64,000 nt of DNA from Peptococcaceae bacterium CEB3 (GCA_001029295.1 LDXJ01000061.1:287342-351341); one strand, 5' to 3'; positions 42,269-52,073 are shown, counted from the stretch's first letter. A program made the numbers and translations. The notes: generated from the letters alone by a model not told the origin.

Positions 42269-42325
42269 TTGTCACAAAACCGTGTCATTGTCGCAAAACC
42301 GTGTCATTGTCGCAAAACCGTCCCG
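42269..42325. repeat. Three tandem 19-bp repeats upstream of the DoxX gene
   Basis: Units TTGTCRCAAAACCGTGTCA start at 42269, 42288 and 42307; the last is imperfect at its end. They lie 26-82 bp upstream of the DoxX start, in the gap after the catalase stop, so they may be regulator sites. Confidence 0.85.
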
Positions 42326-42409
42326 GCCAAGGGCTCTGGAGTGATCTTCACACTGAACATTAAAACTTCCTTCCGGCTCAGACCCCAAATCCCCTGTGCC
42401 GGCACCTCC

Positions 42410-43210
42410 TTACTGTTGTGGAGGTTGCAGCTGATTATAACCCGGATTGTTGCGGGTGTGGTCGTTATAACCGGGAGCCACCTCGCGGGCGCCCGCCGGC
42501 GGCGGCTCCTTCCCGTATTGGGCCGGACCGCCATAACGGAGATGGGGGTCGCTCTCATACGAGGTACCACTACCCTCATTCCAAGGACCCCGGCTGTCCC
42601 CTTCCCCAGTGGACATATTCATGTATTTCTTGGAGAAATCCGAGTCGCGAAAATCCTTGTTGACCCCCGTTCCTTTCAGGGTTTCAATAGCCTGCATAAA
42701 GGAGAAGTTATGCGCCTCCTCCCGGCTGAGCAAAAAGCGGATCATGTCTTTGACCCCCGCGTCATCGGTTTGCTGGAGTAAACGTTCATAGATCAGTTTA
42801 GCCCGCAGTTCCGCGCCCGCATTCGAAGAAAGGTCCGTGTACATATCTCCGTTGGAATTGACATAGTTGGCGGTCCAAGGTTCCCCGCCGGAGTTGATAA
42901 GGAGGGGGCCTCCTCCCAGAAGCGCCATATGGTTGGCGGCGAAATCTCTCGGAACTGTGTCCACCCCTCCGATCAACATGGCCAGAGCTTCTCCGACCAT
43001 CTCCAAATGGCTGAGTTCCTCGGCCGCGATATCTTGCAGCAAATCCCGGATTTTCGGGTCATTGCAACCCAAACTCTGCGAAAAGTACTGCATAGCCGCT
43101 TTCAATTCCCCGTTTCCCCCGCCGAATTGCTCCAACAGCAGCACGGCATAACGAGGATCGGGCTGATCAACGTGAACGGTATACTCCATATCTTTGACAT
43201 GTTTAAACAC
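42410..43210 (-). CDS. Manganese catalase
   Basis: The start is GTG at 43210 after AAGGAGGATC. The 266-residue protein is a dimanganese catalase: the ferritin-like helices GNGELKAAMQYFSQSL and DIAAEELSHLEMVGEALAML provide the glutamate and histidine ligands, and EEAHNFSFMQAIETLKG completes the site. It removes hydrogen peroxide in the cytoplasm without heme. The C-terminal 45 residues are proline/glycine-rich. It is divergent from the two-component genes. Confidence 0.93.
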   Translation of the reverse strand: MFKHVKDMEYTVHVDQPDPRYAVLLLEQFGGGNGELKAAMQYFSQSLGCNDPKIRDLLQDIAAEELSHLEMVGEALAMLIGGVDTVPRDFAANHMALLGGGPLLINSGGEPWTANYVNSNGDMYTDLSSNAGAELRAKLIYERLLQQTDDAGVKDMIRFLLSREEAHNFSFMQAIETLKGTGVNKDFRDSDFSKKYMNMSTGEGDSRGPWNEGSGTSYESDPHLRYGGPAQYGKEPPPAGAREVAPGYNDHTRNNPGYNQLQPPQQ

Positions 43211-43496
43211 GATCTGATCCTCCTTCCGATAAATCCCTTTTTATTATTTGCGGTCTTTGAGAATTTATCCGACGAAGGAAGACGCGGCTGGAATTCCGAT
43301 GAAATTCCCGCCAACATGGGTAAACTTAACTTTAGGGATTTAAGGATTTCTAGGAGTTTTATACGGCTCAAGATTTCGCAGCACATGGCCGACGGTTTTG
43401 CCGCGACCGTGGAGTCAGCCGGTGAACTGTTCGCCGGAGCCGGCCTAGCCCAACCAAACCGAGGCCTTTAGGACGTTTTCTGGGAGGAATACAAGA

Positions 43497-44189
43497 ATGA
43501 ATATTTTGCTGGTCGATGATGAAAAGAAAATAGCCTCCGTGCTGAAAGCTTATCTGCAGCAGGAGGGCTACCATGTGACAACCGCTTTCAACGGCCTGGT
43601 GGCTTTCACCTTGTTTAAAGAAAACCACTTTGATTTGGTTTTGCTCGACCTTATGCTCCCCGGCATGTCCGGTGAAGAAATATGCAGGGAAATACGCAAA
43701 TTGTCGAGCATACCGGTCATCATGCTGACCGCCAAGGTGGAAGAGGAAGAACGAATTCGCGGGCTCGGACTGGGCGCCGATGATTACGTCACCAAACCCT
43801 TCAGCCCGCGCGAAGTTGTGGCCCGCGTGCGGACCGTCCTGCGACGCACGGCGAGCGAAACAGAGCCTTTGGCCGATTCGGTCAGCTATGACAACGGGCT
43901 TACCATTGACAACGTACGCCATGAGGTACACCTTAACGGCTCCGAGGTTTTGCTAACCCCCACTGAATTCAAGCTCCTTGGCGCTTTAGCCAAGTACCCG
44001 GGCAGGGTGTATTCGCGCGAGCAACTGGTGGAAATCGTCCAGGGCCGTGATTTCGCCGGGGATGATCGGGTGATTGACGCCCATATTAAAAAACTCAGGC
44101 AGAAGATCGAAAAACTGGCGGCAGAACCCAAGATTATTCTCACGGTCTACGGGGTCGGCTATAAGTTCAACCCCAAAGAAGAGGAATAG
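43497..44189 (+). CDS. OmpR/PhoB-family response regulator
   Basis: The 230-residue protein has a receiver domain (acidic pair in VDDEKK, phosphorylation site D51 in LLLDLMLPG, lysine in YVTKPFSPRE) and a winged-helix output domain from about residue 130 (LTPTEFKLLGALAKYPGRVYSREQLVE, DRVIDAHIKKLRQKI). GGGAGGAATAC precedes the ATG. The sensor kinase gene begins 2 bp after its stop. Its target genes are unknown; the PhoB-type output is common to many systems. Confidence 0.93.
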   Translation: MNILLVDDEKKIASVLKAYLQQEGYHVTTAFNGLVAFTLFKENHFDLVLLDLMLPGMSGEEICREIRKLSSIPVIMLTAKVEEEERIRGLGLGADDYVTKPFSPREVVARVRTVLRRTASETEPLADSVSYDNGLTIDNVRHEVHLNGSEVLLTPTEFKLLGALAKYPGRVYSREQLVEIVQGRDFAGDDRVIDAHIKKLRQKIEKLAAEPKIILTVYGVGYKFNPKEEE

Positions 44190-44191
44190 TA

Positions 44192-45607
44192 ATGCGCAAA
44201 AAGCTTTTTCTTTCCACTCTGGCCATCGTCCTCGTCACTCTGGCCCTCAGTATTCTGGCCGTGGAACTCGTCTTTAGGCAGCAGTTTTCCAATTACCTCA
44301 CTCAGACCGCGGAAGCCACACTGGATCAGCTGCCCGCTCGCCTGGAAGCCGCCTATCAGGGGCATGGGCGTTGGGATAAAAACCGGCTCGTCGACCTTGG
44401 CCAATTTTTGCCTATGGGCGGAGAACTCTCTTTGCTTGACTCCCAGGGCCATTTGATCGAGACGATCGCCAATCCGATGAACAGCATGATGTCTGACCAA
44501 TCCCAGGGTATGATGGGAATGGGCATGGGAGGATATGCCGTCCCAGCCTGGAAAACAAAGACCTTTTCCCTGTCTGACGCCCACGGTCCCATAGGAACAG
44601 CCGTCATCCGCTACCCTTCGGCTTCCCCCGCGCTAAACCCACGCGACCGCTCTTTTACTTCAGCGGTCTTACGCTCCTTGCTCTTGGCCGGGGGCCTCGC
44701 TCTCCTGCTCGGCGTCCTGCTCAGCTACTGGATGAGTCGGAAGCTCTCCTCCCCGCTTGGGCGCCTGACACAAGCCGCCAATCGCATCGGTCAGGGACAC
44801 TTGGAAGAACGCGTCCCTTGCGCAACCGATGACGAAATCGGGAGGTTGGCCGCCGCTTTTAACGCCATGGCCGACAACCTGAAAGGGCAGGAACGCTTGC
44901 GCAAGCAAATGACAGCCGATATTGCCCATGAGCTCCGCACCCCTCTCACCTCTATGCGCAGCTTTGTCGAGGCCTTTCAAGACGGCATACTTCTGCCGGA
45001 TCCCGGCAATCTGGCCGCCTTGAATGAGGAGATCGACAGGCTGGTCGATTTGGCCAGCGACCTCAAAGACCTCAATGTGGCCGAGATGGGAGCGCTGACC
45101 CTCAATCCCGAACCGGTCACCCTTGATGGCATCCTGAGCAAAGTGGTGCGCAATCTTTCCCCTCTCCTTCAAGAAAAGGAAATCAAAGTTACCTGGCAAC
45201 CGCCGGAGCCGGGCCATGAAGTCACCCTAAACGGAGATTCCCGGCTTTTGACCCGTCTGTTTTACAACCTCATCCAAAACGCCTATAAATACAGTGAAGC
45301 CGGAGGCTCGATCACCATCCGACTCCAACGCGGTCCGGACTTTGCTCAGGTCCAAATCCAGGATTCCGGCATCGGCATACCGCAAGCAGATTTACCGAAT
45401 ATTTTCGAACGCTTTTACCGGGCGGACAAGTCCCGTTCCAGGGAAACCGGCGGAACGGGAATCGGGCTGGCTTTAGTCAAGCAGATCGCTACCCTCCATC
45501 AAGGCAGTGTTGCGGCCGAAAGCAAGCTCGGTCAAGGGAGCACTTTCACCGTGCGTTTACCGCTGGAAAAGCAAGGAACCCAAAAACAACGCTTGCCGTT
45601 GCCGTAG
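44192..45607 (+). CDS. Sensor histidine kinase with methionine-rich extracellular loop
   Basis: The 471-residue kinase has a membrane segment at 7-28, an extracellular region (30-155), a second segment (158-182), a HAMP domain (183-235), the phosphoacceptor H246 in DIAHELRTPLTS, and a C-terminal ATPase (NLIQNAYKYSEAG, DSGIGIPQADLPNIFERFYRADKS, GGTGIGLALVKQIA). Residues 96-112 hold seven methionines (MMGMGMGG), a pattern seen in copper- or silver-binding segments. The paired regulator lies directly upstream. Stop codons here and in the convergent radical SAM gene abut. Confidence 0.92.
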   Translation: MRKKLFLSTLAIVLVTLALSILAVELVFRQQFSNYLTQTAEATLDQLPARLEAAYQGHGRWDKNRLVDLGQFLPMGGELSLLDSQGHLIETIANPMNSMMSDQSQGMMGMGMGGYAVPAWKTKTFSLSDAHGPIGTAVIRYPSASPALNPRDRSFTSAVLRSLLLAGGLALLLGVLLSYWMSRKLSSPLGRLTQAANRIGQGHLEERVPCATDDEIGRLAAAFNAMADNLKGQERLRKQMTADIAHELRTPLTSMRSFVEAFQDGILLPDPGNLAALNEEIDRLVDLASDLKDLNVAEMGALTLNPEPVTLDGILSKVVRNLSPLLQEKEIKVTWQPPEPGHEVTLNGDSRLLTRLFYNLIQNAYKYSEAGGSITIRLQRGPDFAQVQIQDSGIGIPQADLPNIFERFYRADKSRSRETGGTGIGLALVKQIATLHQGSVAAESKLGQGSTFTVRLPLEKQGTQKQRLPLP

Positions 45608-46612
45608 TTAGACCCCGACCCCGAAGATCGCCGTCCCGCACCTTGAACAATGTCCATTCCGGAGTCTATTTGTGACGATGTAACCGGCCCGCTCAATCAC
45701 TCTTTCGCCACAGTGCGGACAAAACGTGTCACTGCCGCCGGAAACATTGCCCAGGTAAACGTAAGGCAAATGTTCCCGGGCTGTCTGCCAGAGCGTTTGC
45801 AAAGTCTTGGGCTCGGTCGGCGGAATGTTCAAGCGGTAGGCGGGAAAGTAGCGGCTCAGATGCCAGGGCACAGGTATCCCCAGCGACTCCAGCCAGCGGG
45901 CCAAGCCCCGGATCTCCCCCGTATCGTCATTGGCACCGGGTATGATTAGAGTGGTCACTTCCAGATGCACCCGACCCGCCAGCCGCTCGACATTTTCCAG
46001 AACCCAACTGAGGCTGCCACCACAGTATTTTTGGTAAAATTCTTCACTGAAACCTTTGATATCGATATTAGCCGCATCGATCCAAGGGATCAACTCATCC
46101 AGATAGGCCCCTGTCAAGATACCGTTGCTGACCAAGACGACCTTCCCGCCCCGGGCCCTCACCAGGGGGGCTGTGTCTCGGATCATCTCATACCAAACGC
46201 TTGGCTCCGAATAAGTAAAACACAATCCCAGCGAATTCTCCGCTAACTTCGCCAATTCACCCGGACTAACCGTGTCTCCCGCCTGGCGGGCTTGGGAAAT
46301 CCCATAATTCTGGCAAAAGGAACAGCTCAAATTACAGCCATAGCCTGCCACAGACAAAATCTCACTCCCGGGGTAAAAATGATAGAGGGGTTTCTTCTCG
46401 ATGGGATCGAGCTGCATGGCCGCCACTTCCCCATAGGTAAGGGAAACAACCGCTCCCTCTTTATTTCCCCTCGCCCGGCAGCGCCCGCTCTGCCCAGGAC
46501 GCAACTGACAATGCTGCGGACACAGAAGGCAGACGGCCGTTCCCGCCGGGAATTCTTTCGAGGGGAACTCTTGTGATGAGGACCCTTGTGACACTGCGCT
46601 CTCCCCTTCCAT
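45608..46612 (-). CDS. amrS: AmmeMemoRadiSam system radical SAM enzyme
   Basis: The start is uncertain: the ATG at 46612 has AAGG upstream, while one at 46681 has no site. The protein (334 residues from 46612) has an N-terminal cysteine cluster (CLLCPQHCQLRPGQSGRC), then the radical SAM motif CNLSCSFCQNYGIS. The barrel ends with a zinc-ribbon-like pair (CPHCGERVIERAG and CSRCG). It belongs to the AmrS family that accompanies AMMECR1 and MEMO proteins; the reaction is not settled. The fused AmrB-AmrA gene lies just upstream. Confidence 0.9.
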   Translation of the reverse strand: MEGESAVSQGSSSQEFPSKEFPAGTAVCLLCPQHCQLRPGQSGRCRARGNKEGAVVSLTYGEVAAMQLDPIEKKPLYHFYPGSEILSVAGYGCNLSCSFCQNYGISQARQAGDTVSPGELAKLAENSLGLCFTYSEPSVWYEMIRDTAPLVRARGGKVVLVSNGILTGAYLDELIPWIDAANIDIKGFSEEFYQKYCGGSLSWVLENVERLAGRVHLEVTTLIIPGANDDTGEIRGLARWLESLGIPVPWHLSRYFPAYRLNIPPTEPKTLQTLWQTAREHLPYVYLGNVSGGSDTFCPHCGERVIERAGYIVTNRLRNGHCSRCGTAIFGVGV

Positions 46613-46786
46613 GCGGACCTTGCCACCAAAGCCAAAGGTCAGCTGAGCCTTAGCACCGCTTACCCCTGGCTCCTTGACCATTCAAGACTTCGAAAAACGG
46701 AACCTCAGAAGCAAGAACGGCAGCTTGGACAAAAAAATCGGCGATTTTACTTGTGAGTGATCAGTTTCCGCAGAATCTACTCCGGC

Positions 46787-48058
46787 CTACTCGAAATGCC
46801 TCACCACTTCAAACCGCCACATCTCCACGGGGGTCTCCGGGCTCAGACCCGCTTTCTGCTTGGCGATGCGGAGTTGGTCCTCAACCGTATCCACACCTTC
46901 CAAGTGTGGCAGAAGGAGTCCCGTGCGGCCACCCCGGCTAACCACAACTCCATAGTGCCAGGGATCAAGTTGCCCCAGACCCGTCACCTTTTCCAGTTCC
47001 CCCAGGACATCTACCGAAAACGTAAGTTCTGCCACTTCCTCTTTCTGCACCGGCCAGAAACGGGGGTCCTCCGTCCCCGCCGCCAAGGCATTGTGAAGTA
47101 TTTCGGACGCCAGGTTTTGCCGGTAAGGCTGAGTAGTACCTATACAGCCCCGCAGCTCCCCGTCTTTTTTCAGGGTGACAAAACAACCCCGGCGTTGCTG
47201 AAATTCCGCATCCTCCGGCTCAGGCACAGCCGTGGGATCGCTGCCCTCCAGATATTCCGTTAAACAACGCCTGGCCCAGCGCGGAAGGGGTGAAGGATGG
47301 TAAAGTTCCGCCACCAAATATCCTACCCCAAAAGGCCCCTCATAAGAAAGGACTTCCCGCGTTCCCTCTTGGGCCGCCAAGGCTAAACGCAGGCTGCGGT
47401 ATCCGCATTCACCCGCTTGCTCCACCGTCTCAGCCGGTATTTGCCCAATTCGATCGGGGTTGCCCTTTAACCCGGAGACAATTGTCTGATCAAATTGCGG
47501 TCCGGCCGGGTCAAAACCGTACGGTCCATCCTCGCGCAAACGGTGTGACAAGTCCCCACTGGCAACCAAAGCCGTATTCTCCGGGCTGGCCCTGAGAATA
47601 CGGCCGATCTCCACTCCGTAGCGTTCCGGTTCCCGCCAAGGCATACTCAGAAGGATGACCTTACCCCTCCAGCCGGCACGCTCCAAAAAGTAGAGGGGAA
47701 CCAAAGCTCCATGGTCCAACTCACCCCGCCGGCGCAGCACCCGAGGCAATCCTTCGCTCAACTTCTCCACCAGGTACCCGTCGTTGGGGAAAGCAAGGCC
47801 TACATTCGGCACGCCAAAGCCGGCAAAACTACCCCGGACTTCCTCGTTGTTCAAGATCGATATTCCTTCCTCAAGCAGTGGGGCGTGGGGAGACACGATG
47901 ACAACCGTCTCCGGCTGTGCCTTCGCCAACCGGGCCGCCAGTTCCCGGTAGGCCTTGAGCGTCGACCCGCAAATCTCCTCTTGACCCCGCCCGATTTCCG
48001 GAACCACGATCGGCGGGTGGGGAACAAACGCACTGTAAACTAAACTCACAGCCTTCAC
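46787..48058 (-). CDS. AmmeMemoRadiSam proteins B and A fused
   Basis: Residues 1-250 are the MEMO-like protein B, related to class III extradiol dioxygenases (FVPHPPIVVPEIG, VIVSPHAPLLEEG, LVASGDLSHRL). Residues 255-423 are an AMMECR1 domain (RRGCFVTLKKDGELRGCIGTTQPYRQNLASEI, VEMWRFEVVRHFE). Both domains are complete and in the order B-A. The start is a GTG at 48058 or the better-spaced GTG nine bases downstream (48049). With the radical SAM gene it forms the whole system in two genes. Confidence 0.9.
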   Translation of the reverse strand: MKAVSLVYSAFVPHPPIVVPEIGRGQEEICGSTLKAYRELAARLAKAQPETVVIVSPHAPLLEEGISILNNEEVRGSFAGFGVPNVGLAFPNDGYLVEKLSEGLPRVLRRRGELDHGALVPLYFLERAGWRGKVILLSMPWREPERYGVEIGRILRASPENTALVASGDLSHRLREDGPYGFDPAGPQFDQTIVSGLKGNPDRIGQIPAETVEQAGECGYRSLRLALAAQEGTREVLSYEGPFGVGYLVAELYHPSPLPRWARRCLTEYLEGSDPTAVPEPEDAEFQQRRGCFVTLKKDGELRGCIGTTQPYRQNLASEILHNALAAGTEDPRFWPVQKEEVAELTFSVDVLGELEKVTGLGQLDPWHYGVVVSRGGRTGLLLPHLEGVDTVEDQLRIAKQKAGLSPETPVEMWRFEVVRHFE

Positions 48059-48278
48059 TTCCTTTGCCTATTATCACGGCACCCCCGCTTTGGTCGTCGA
48101 AGTGCTATCCCCATCGACTGCAGCCAAAGATTATATCGTAAAAATGAACCTGTACACTCTACACTCGGTCCTCTTTCCCAATCTCGCCGTTAATTTGACC
48201 GATGTTTTCGGATAGAACCGATTCTGTACCATGATTCTCAGTCCAATCCGGGCACTTGCCTTGTGCAGAAAGCCCGTC

Positions 48279-49580
48279 CTAGCGTACGACTTCGTGAATA
48301 TATTTGATGGGTGCGGGCTTCAAGTCACTGAAGGAGTAGGCGCCCTTGATCAATTGGCCTGCTTCCAACGTGTTTTCAAGATTCGAGTGCAGTATGCAAA
48401 GAATATGCCCGGCTTTGACCTCGTCTCCGACCTTTTTTAGCAGACTTACCCCCGCCGCAAAGTCTATCTTGTCGTCCTTCTTCTTTCGACCGGCTCCGAG
48501 CAGCATGGCGGCAACTCCGACTTTCTCCGCGTCGATGGCTGAGACATACCCGCTCTCCCAGGCTTTGATCTCTATATGATATTTGCTCTGCGGCAGCAGA
48601 CCCGGGTTATCAACCACCTGCGCGTCGCCCCCTTGGATGCGGATCAACTCCTTAAATTTCTCAATGGCCGCTCCCGTTTGGATCCTGTGAGCGAGCGCCG
48701 AGTAGGCCGTATCAAAATCTTTGAAAGCTCCTCCCAGAACTGTCATATGGGCTGCCAGGGTCAAAGCTATCGTCGTCTCATCCTCAGCTCCTTTTCCCTT
48801 GAGGATCTCTATAGCTTCTTTGACCTCATTGGCATTTCCCACTTCGTGTCCGAGTGGTTGACTCATGTCGGTAACAACCGCGATTGTCTCCCGGTCCAGG
48901 GATTTCCCGATATCCACCATAGTCCCGGCCAATTCCACGGCCTCGGCTGTTGACTTCATAAAAGCGCCGGAACCGACTTTCACGTCGAGCACGATGCAGT
49001 CGGCACCGGAGGCTATCTTTTTACTCATGATGCTGCTGGCAATTAGCGGTATACTGTCGACGGTCGCCGTTACATCTCTGAGGGCGTAGATTTTTTTGTC
49101 CGCCGGGGTTAAGTTGGCGCTCTGCCCGACAATCGCCATCCCATAGGTATTGACATTGCGGATAAACTCTTCCCTGCTCAGCACAGTTCGAAAGCCTTCT
49201 ATCGACTCCAATTTGTCAATGGTACCCCCGGTATGACCCAACCCCCGGCCGGACATCTTGGCTACCGGCACCCCGGCGGAAGCCACCAGGGGGATGACGA
49301 CCAGGCTGAGTTTGTCTCCGACTCCTCCAGATGAATGCTTGTCGACCTTTGTTCCGTGAATGCTCGAAAGGTCATTCTTGTCCCCGGAATCGACAAATGC
49401 CAAGGTCAAATCGGCGATCTCCCTTTTATTCATGCCCTTGAAAAAGACCGCCATTAAAAAGGCCGCCATCTGATAATCAGGGATCTTCTCCTCCACATAG
49501 TCTTCAACGATTGCCTTGATTTCATCCGTACTCAAAGCTTCTCCCTGTTTTTTCTTCTGAATCATATCCACCATTCTCAT
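48279..49580 (-). CDS. pdp: Pyrimidine-nucleoside phosphorylase
   Basis: The ATG at 49580 (MRMVDMIQKKKQG) has GGGAGCG upstream. The 433-residue enzyme has the family signature KMSGRGLGHTGGTIDKLES, the phosphate-binding KVDKHSSGGVGDK and the C-terminal domain with AGVSLLKKVGDEVKAGHILC. It cleaves uridine, thymidine or deoxyuridine with phosphate to give the base and (deoxy)ribose-1-phosphate. It stands alone between the AMMECR1 fusion and an OPT transporter, all on the minus strand. Confidence 0.93.
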   Translation of the reverse strand: MRMVDMIQKKKQGEALSTDEIKAIVEDYVEEKIPDYQMAAFLMAVFFKGMNKREIADLTLAFVDSGDKNDLSSIHGTKVDKHSSGGVGDKLSLVVIPLVASAGVPVAKMSGRGLGHTGGTIDKLESIEGFRTVLSREEFIRNVNTYGMAIVGQSANLTPADKKIYALRDVTATVDSIPLIASSIMSKKIASGADCIVLDVKVGSGAFMKSTAEAVELAGTMVDIGKSLDRETIAVVTDMSQPLGHEVGNANEVKEAIEILKGKGAEDETTIALTLAAHMTVLGGAFKDFDTAYSALAHRIQTGAAIEKFKELIRIQGGDAQVVDNPGLLPQSKYHIEIKAWESGYVSAIDAEKVGVAAMLLGAGRKKKDDKIDFAAGVSLLKKVGDEVKAGHILCILHSNLENTLEAGQLIKGAYSFSDLKPAPIKYIHEVVR

Positions 49581-49652
49581 GAAAATCGCTCCCTTGCTCA
49601 AAAAAACTCTCTTCCTCAATATAACATTTTTTCGTCAGCATTGCACAGACCG

Positions 49653-49684
49653 AAAAAAGGCACCACTACTGAAATAGTGGTGCC
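49653..49684 (-). terminator. Terminator of the OPT transporter gene
   Basis: GGCACCACTA pairs with TAGTGGTGCC around 6 nt; on the minus strand TTTTTT follows. A few Ts follow on the other strand as well. Confidence 0.85.
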
Positions 49685-49720
49685 TTTCCCTTTCCTTCCG
49701 ACAGCCGGGCAAGTCGTTTG

Positions 49721-51643
49721 TCACCCGTTTTCTTTCTTATCTCTCTTAACCGTAAACCAATACATCCAGAAGGCCAACAGGAGGTAGAGAACCATAGCCG
49801 TATAGGGGCTGCCGGTTAAGCCTGGCAAGATTTTACTGCCAAAGGCAATGTTAATACTCAGAGAGGCAAAAATCGCAATCACAATACCCATGATCGCATC
49901 TCCTGCCACAAGGCCAGAAGCCAAAAGAACTCCTTTTTCCACCTTGAGCTTGAGCTTCTCGGGATTCTTCCGGAACCTCCGCTCAACCAGCGATCTGACC
50001 AAACCTCCGACGAGAATGCCCGCACTGAGGTCAATCGGCAGGTAGAGGCCTAAGGCCACCGGCAAAACCGGCAGTCCCATCAAGGCGCACATCACGCCGA
50101 AAGCGACTCCGATAATAACAAGGATCCAGGGGAGTTGGGCCGTCATCACACCTTTAACAACCATGGACATCAAGGTCGCCTGCGGTGCCGGCACGGCCTG
50201 GGAACCCATTCCGTAGGTATGATTAAGCATTAACAGGACCAGACCGGAAACAACAGAGCCAAAAATAACCCCGGCGTACATACTGAATTCCACCCGTTTT
50301 GGCGTACCACCGATAATGTGAGTGACCTTCAAGGCCTGAGCCGCGTCCCCGGACACTGCTATGGCAATACACACGATCGCGCCCGCCAGAATGGAAGCCG
50401 TCATTCCTCGTTGAGCCGTAAATCCGGTCGCTTTTAAGATGGCAGTAATAAACAATAAGGAGGCAATCGTCATTCCGGAAACGGGATTATTGGAGGCACC
50501 GATAATTCCGCACATCTGCGCCGAAACGACGGCAAAGAAGAAGGCGAAAAGAACCACGAGTATGGAACCTATCGGCCCTATGGAAACCATCGGCAAGACC
50601 CAGGCAAGCAGAAAAACAAAAACTCCGGCGCCAATCACCCAGTAAATGGGGACATCTAAATCTGTGCGCTTCGTGGTGGTTGCCGAGCCGAATCCTCCCA
50701 TGGCCGAGCGGAAGGAGCGGATAATCGTGGGCAAGGATTTGCCGAGGCTGATGAACCCGCCGGCAGCCACTGCTCCAGCGCCCACGTAACGAATGTAGTT
50801 GCTCCAGATAGCGGAAGCGTTCATTTGCGAAATCAACTGCGTAGACGGGAACAAAGGACTGGTAAGCCCCTCCCCCACGTATTTTATCAGCGGGATGAAT
50901 CCGAACCACGCTACCACGGCTCCGGCAAACATATACAGGGCGCCTTCGATTCCGATAATAAAACCGACCCCCGCCAGAGACGCTAAGACATTGACACCGA
51001 AAATGGTGCTTTGAATCGGCCTGATTGTCCACTCCGGGTCTTCCAGCCAAAACGCCAAACCGCCGGAAAGCAGCTTATAGAGACCCCCGGTCGATAACCC
51101 AAGCAACACGGTTTTCAAGCCTGTGCCGCCTGAACTCCCGGTCGCCAGAATTTCCGCGGCCGCCATACTCTCGGGAAACATGAGCTTACCGTGTTCTTCC
51201 ACTGTTAAGTATTTGCGCAAAGGCACAACGAAAAAAATACCAATCAAACCGCCTAGGAGTGTGGCCACCACTATGGTTGACAACCGCAACTGCAAACCCC
51301 AAATGATAATGGCCGGCAGGGTGAAAATTATTCCGCCCGCCAAAGCTTCGCCCATGGCCGCGATGGATTGAATCATGTTGGCTTCCAAAACATTATTGCG
51401 TTTAAACAGCCCTTTCAGGATTCCGGTCGCCAACACCGAAGCCGGAATACCCGCCGCAATCGTCATCCCCACTTTCAAGCCTAAGTAAGTGTTGGCGGCT
51501 GCAAACAGCATGGCGAAGATAATCCCCATGACCATCGACACGATCGTAATCTCCGGCATGGCTTTGTCTGCGGGAATAAACGGCACATAATCCTTTCCGT
51601 CAATCCCGCCATAGGCAGAATGGTCCAATCCTCTTTTTTCCAC
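49721..51643 (-). CDS. OPT family oligopeptide transporter
   Basis: This 640-residue protein has 14-16 membrane segments. The OPT family pattern is clear (ANTYLGLKVGMTIAAGIPASVLATGILKG, SIAAMGEALAGGIIFTLPAIIIWG, QMCGIIGASNNPVSGMTIASLL, KVTHIIGGTPKRVEFSMYAGV). Prokaryotic members import small peptides or possibly iron-chelates. AAAGGAGAAG precedes the ATG. It is a single gene with its own terminator. The 430-bp gap upstream (51644-52073) holds only the hairpin at 51819-51848. Confidence 0.9.
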   Translation of the reverse strand: MEKRGLDHSAYGGIDGKDYVPFIPADKAMPEITIVSMVMGIIFAMLFAAANTYLGLKVGMTIAAGIPASVLATGILKGLFKRNNVLEANMIQSIAAMGEALAGGIIFTLPAIIIWGLQLRLSTIVVATLLGGLIGIFFVVPLRKYLTVEEHGKLMFPESMAAAEILATGSSGGTGLKTVLLGLSTGGLYKLLSGGLAFWLEDPEWTIRPIQSTIFGVNVLASLAGVGFIIGIEGALYMFAGAVVAWFGFIPLIKYVGEGLTSPLFPSTQLISQMNASAIWSNYIRYVGAGAVAAGGFISLGKSLPTIIRSFRSAMGGFGSATTTKRTDLDVPIYWVIGAGVFVFLLAWVLPMVSIGPIGSILVVLFAFFFAVVSAQMCGIIGASNNPVSGMTIASLLFITAILKATGFTAQRGMTASILAGAIVCIAIAVSGDAAQALKVTHIIGGTPKRVEFSMYAGVIFGSVVSGLVLLMLNHTYGMGSQAVPAPQATLMSMVVKGVMTAQLPWILVIIGVAFGVMCALMGLPVLPVALGLYLPIDLSAGILVGGLVRSLVERRFRKNPEKLKLKVEKGVLLASGLVAGDAIMGIVIAIFASLSINIAFGSKILPGLTGSPYTAMVLYLLLAFWMYWFTVKRDKKENG

Positions 51644-51818
51644 TATGTTGTACTTCTCCTTTCCGGTATGCTCAAATAGTATCTCTTACATACCGGCATA
51701 ATTATACATTATAGAACAATTTCTAACCAATGGACCGGCCGCCCCTGACATCCTGTCTGCAGGCTATAACCGGGTACAAGTTCCTCGTGGGAAAAAACTC
51801 ATAAGTCTTTAAAATACG

Positions 51819-51848
51819 CAAAAAAACAGATCTCCTCACTTGGAGGAC
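51819..51848 (-). terminator. Possible terminator of the phn operon
   Basis: On the minus strand TCCTC-CAAGT-GAGGA is followed a few bases later by TTTTTTT. It lies about 230 bp after the phnM stop. Confidence 0.45.
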
Positions 51849-52073
51849 ATCCTGGCGTAAAGTCTTTTCATAAATCTCTGAGCCCGCACGGCGCAGGCGC
51901 CGAAAAGTTCGCTAACTAATTTTGGCAGCGTCCCAGCAGTGACACCGTCTGGCGCGGCTTAGACAGACCGATTTCAGGCGCGGTTTTTGTACCGTACAGA
52001 CGTTCAAGCCACTTTGGGCGTGGAGCAACAGCCTAAGGGAGTAAGCCACCGTTAATCCCCCCACAGTTCCTTC

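Noticed and set aside
42269..42325. CRISPR array
   Set aside because: The three repeats are directly adjacent with no spacers; they are a plain tandem repeat.
51644..52073. T-box or other amino-acid leader upstream of the OPT transporter
   Set aside because: The conserved GGTGGTACCGCG-type sequence is absent on both strands; only a small hairpin belonging to the phn end is visible.
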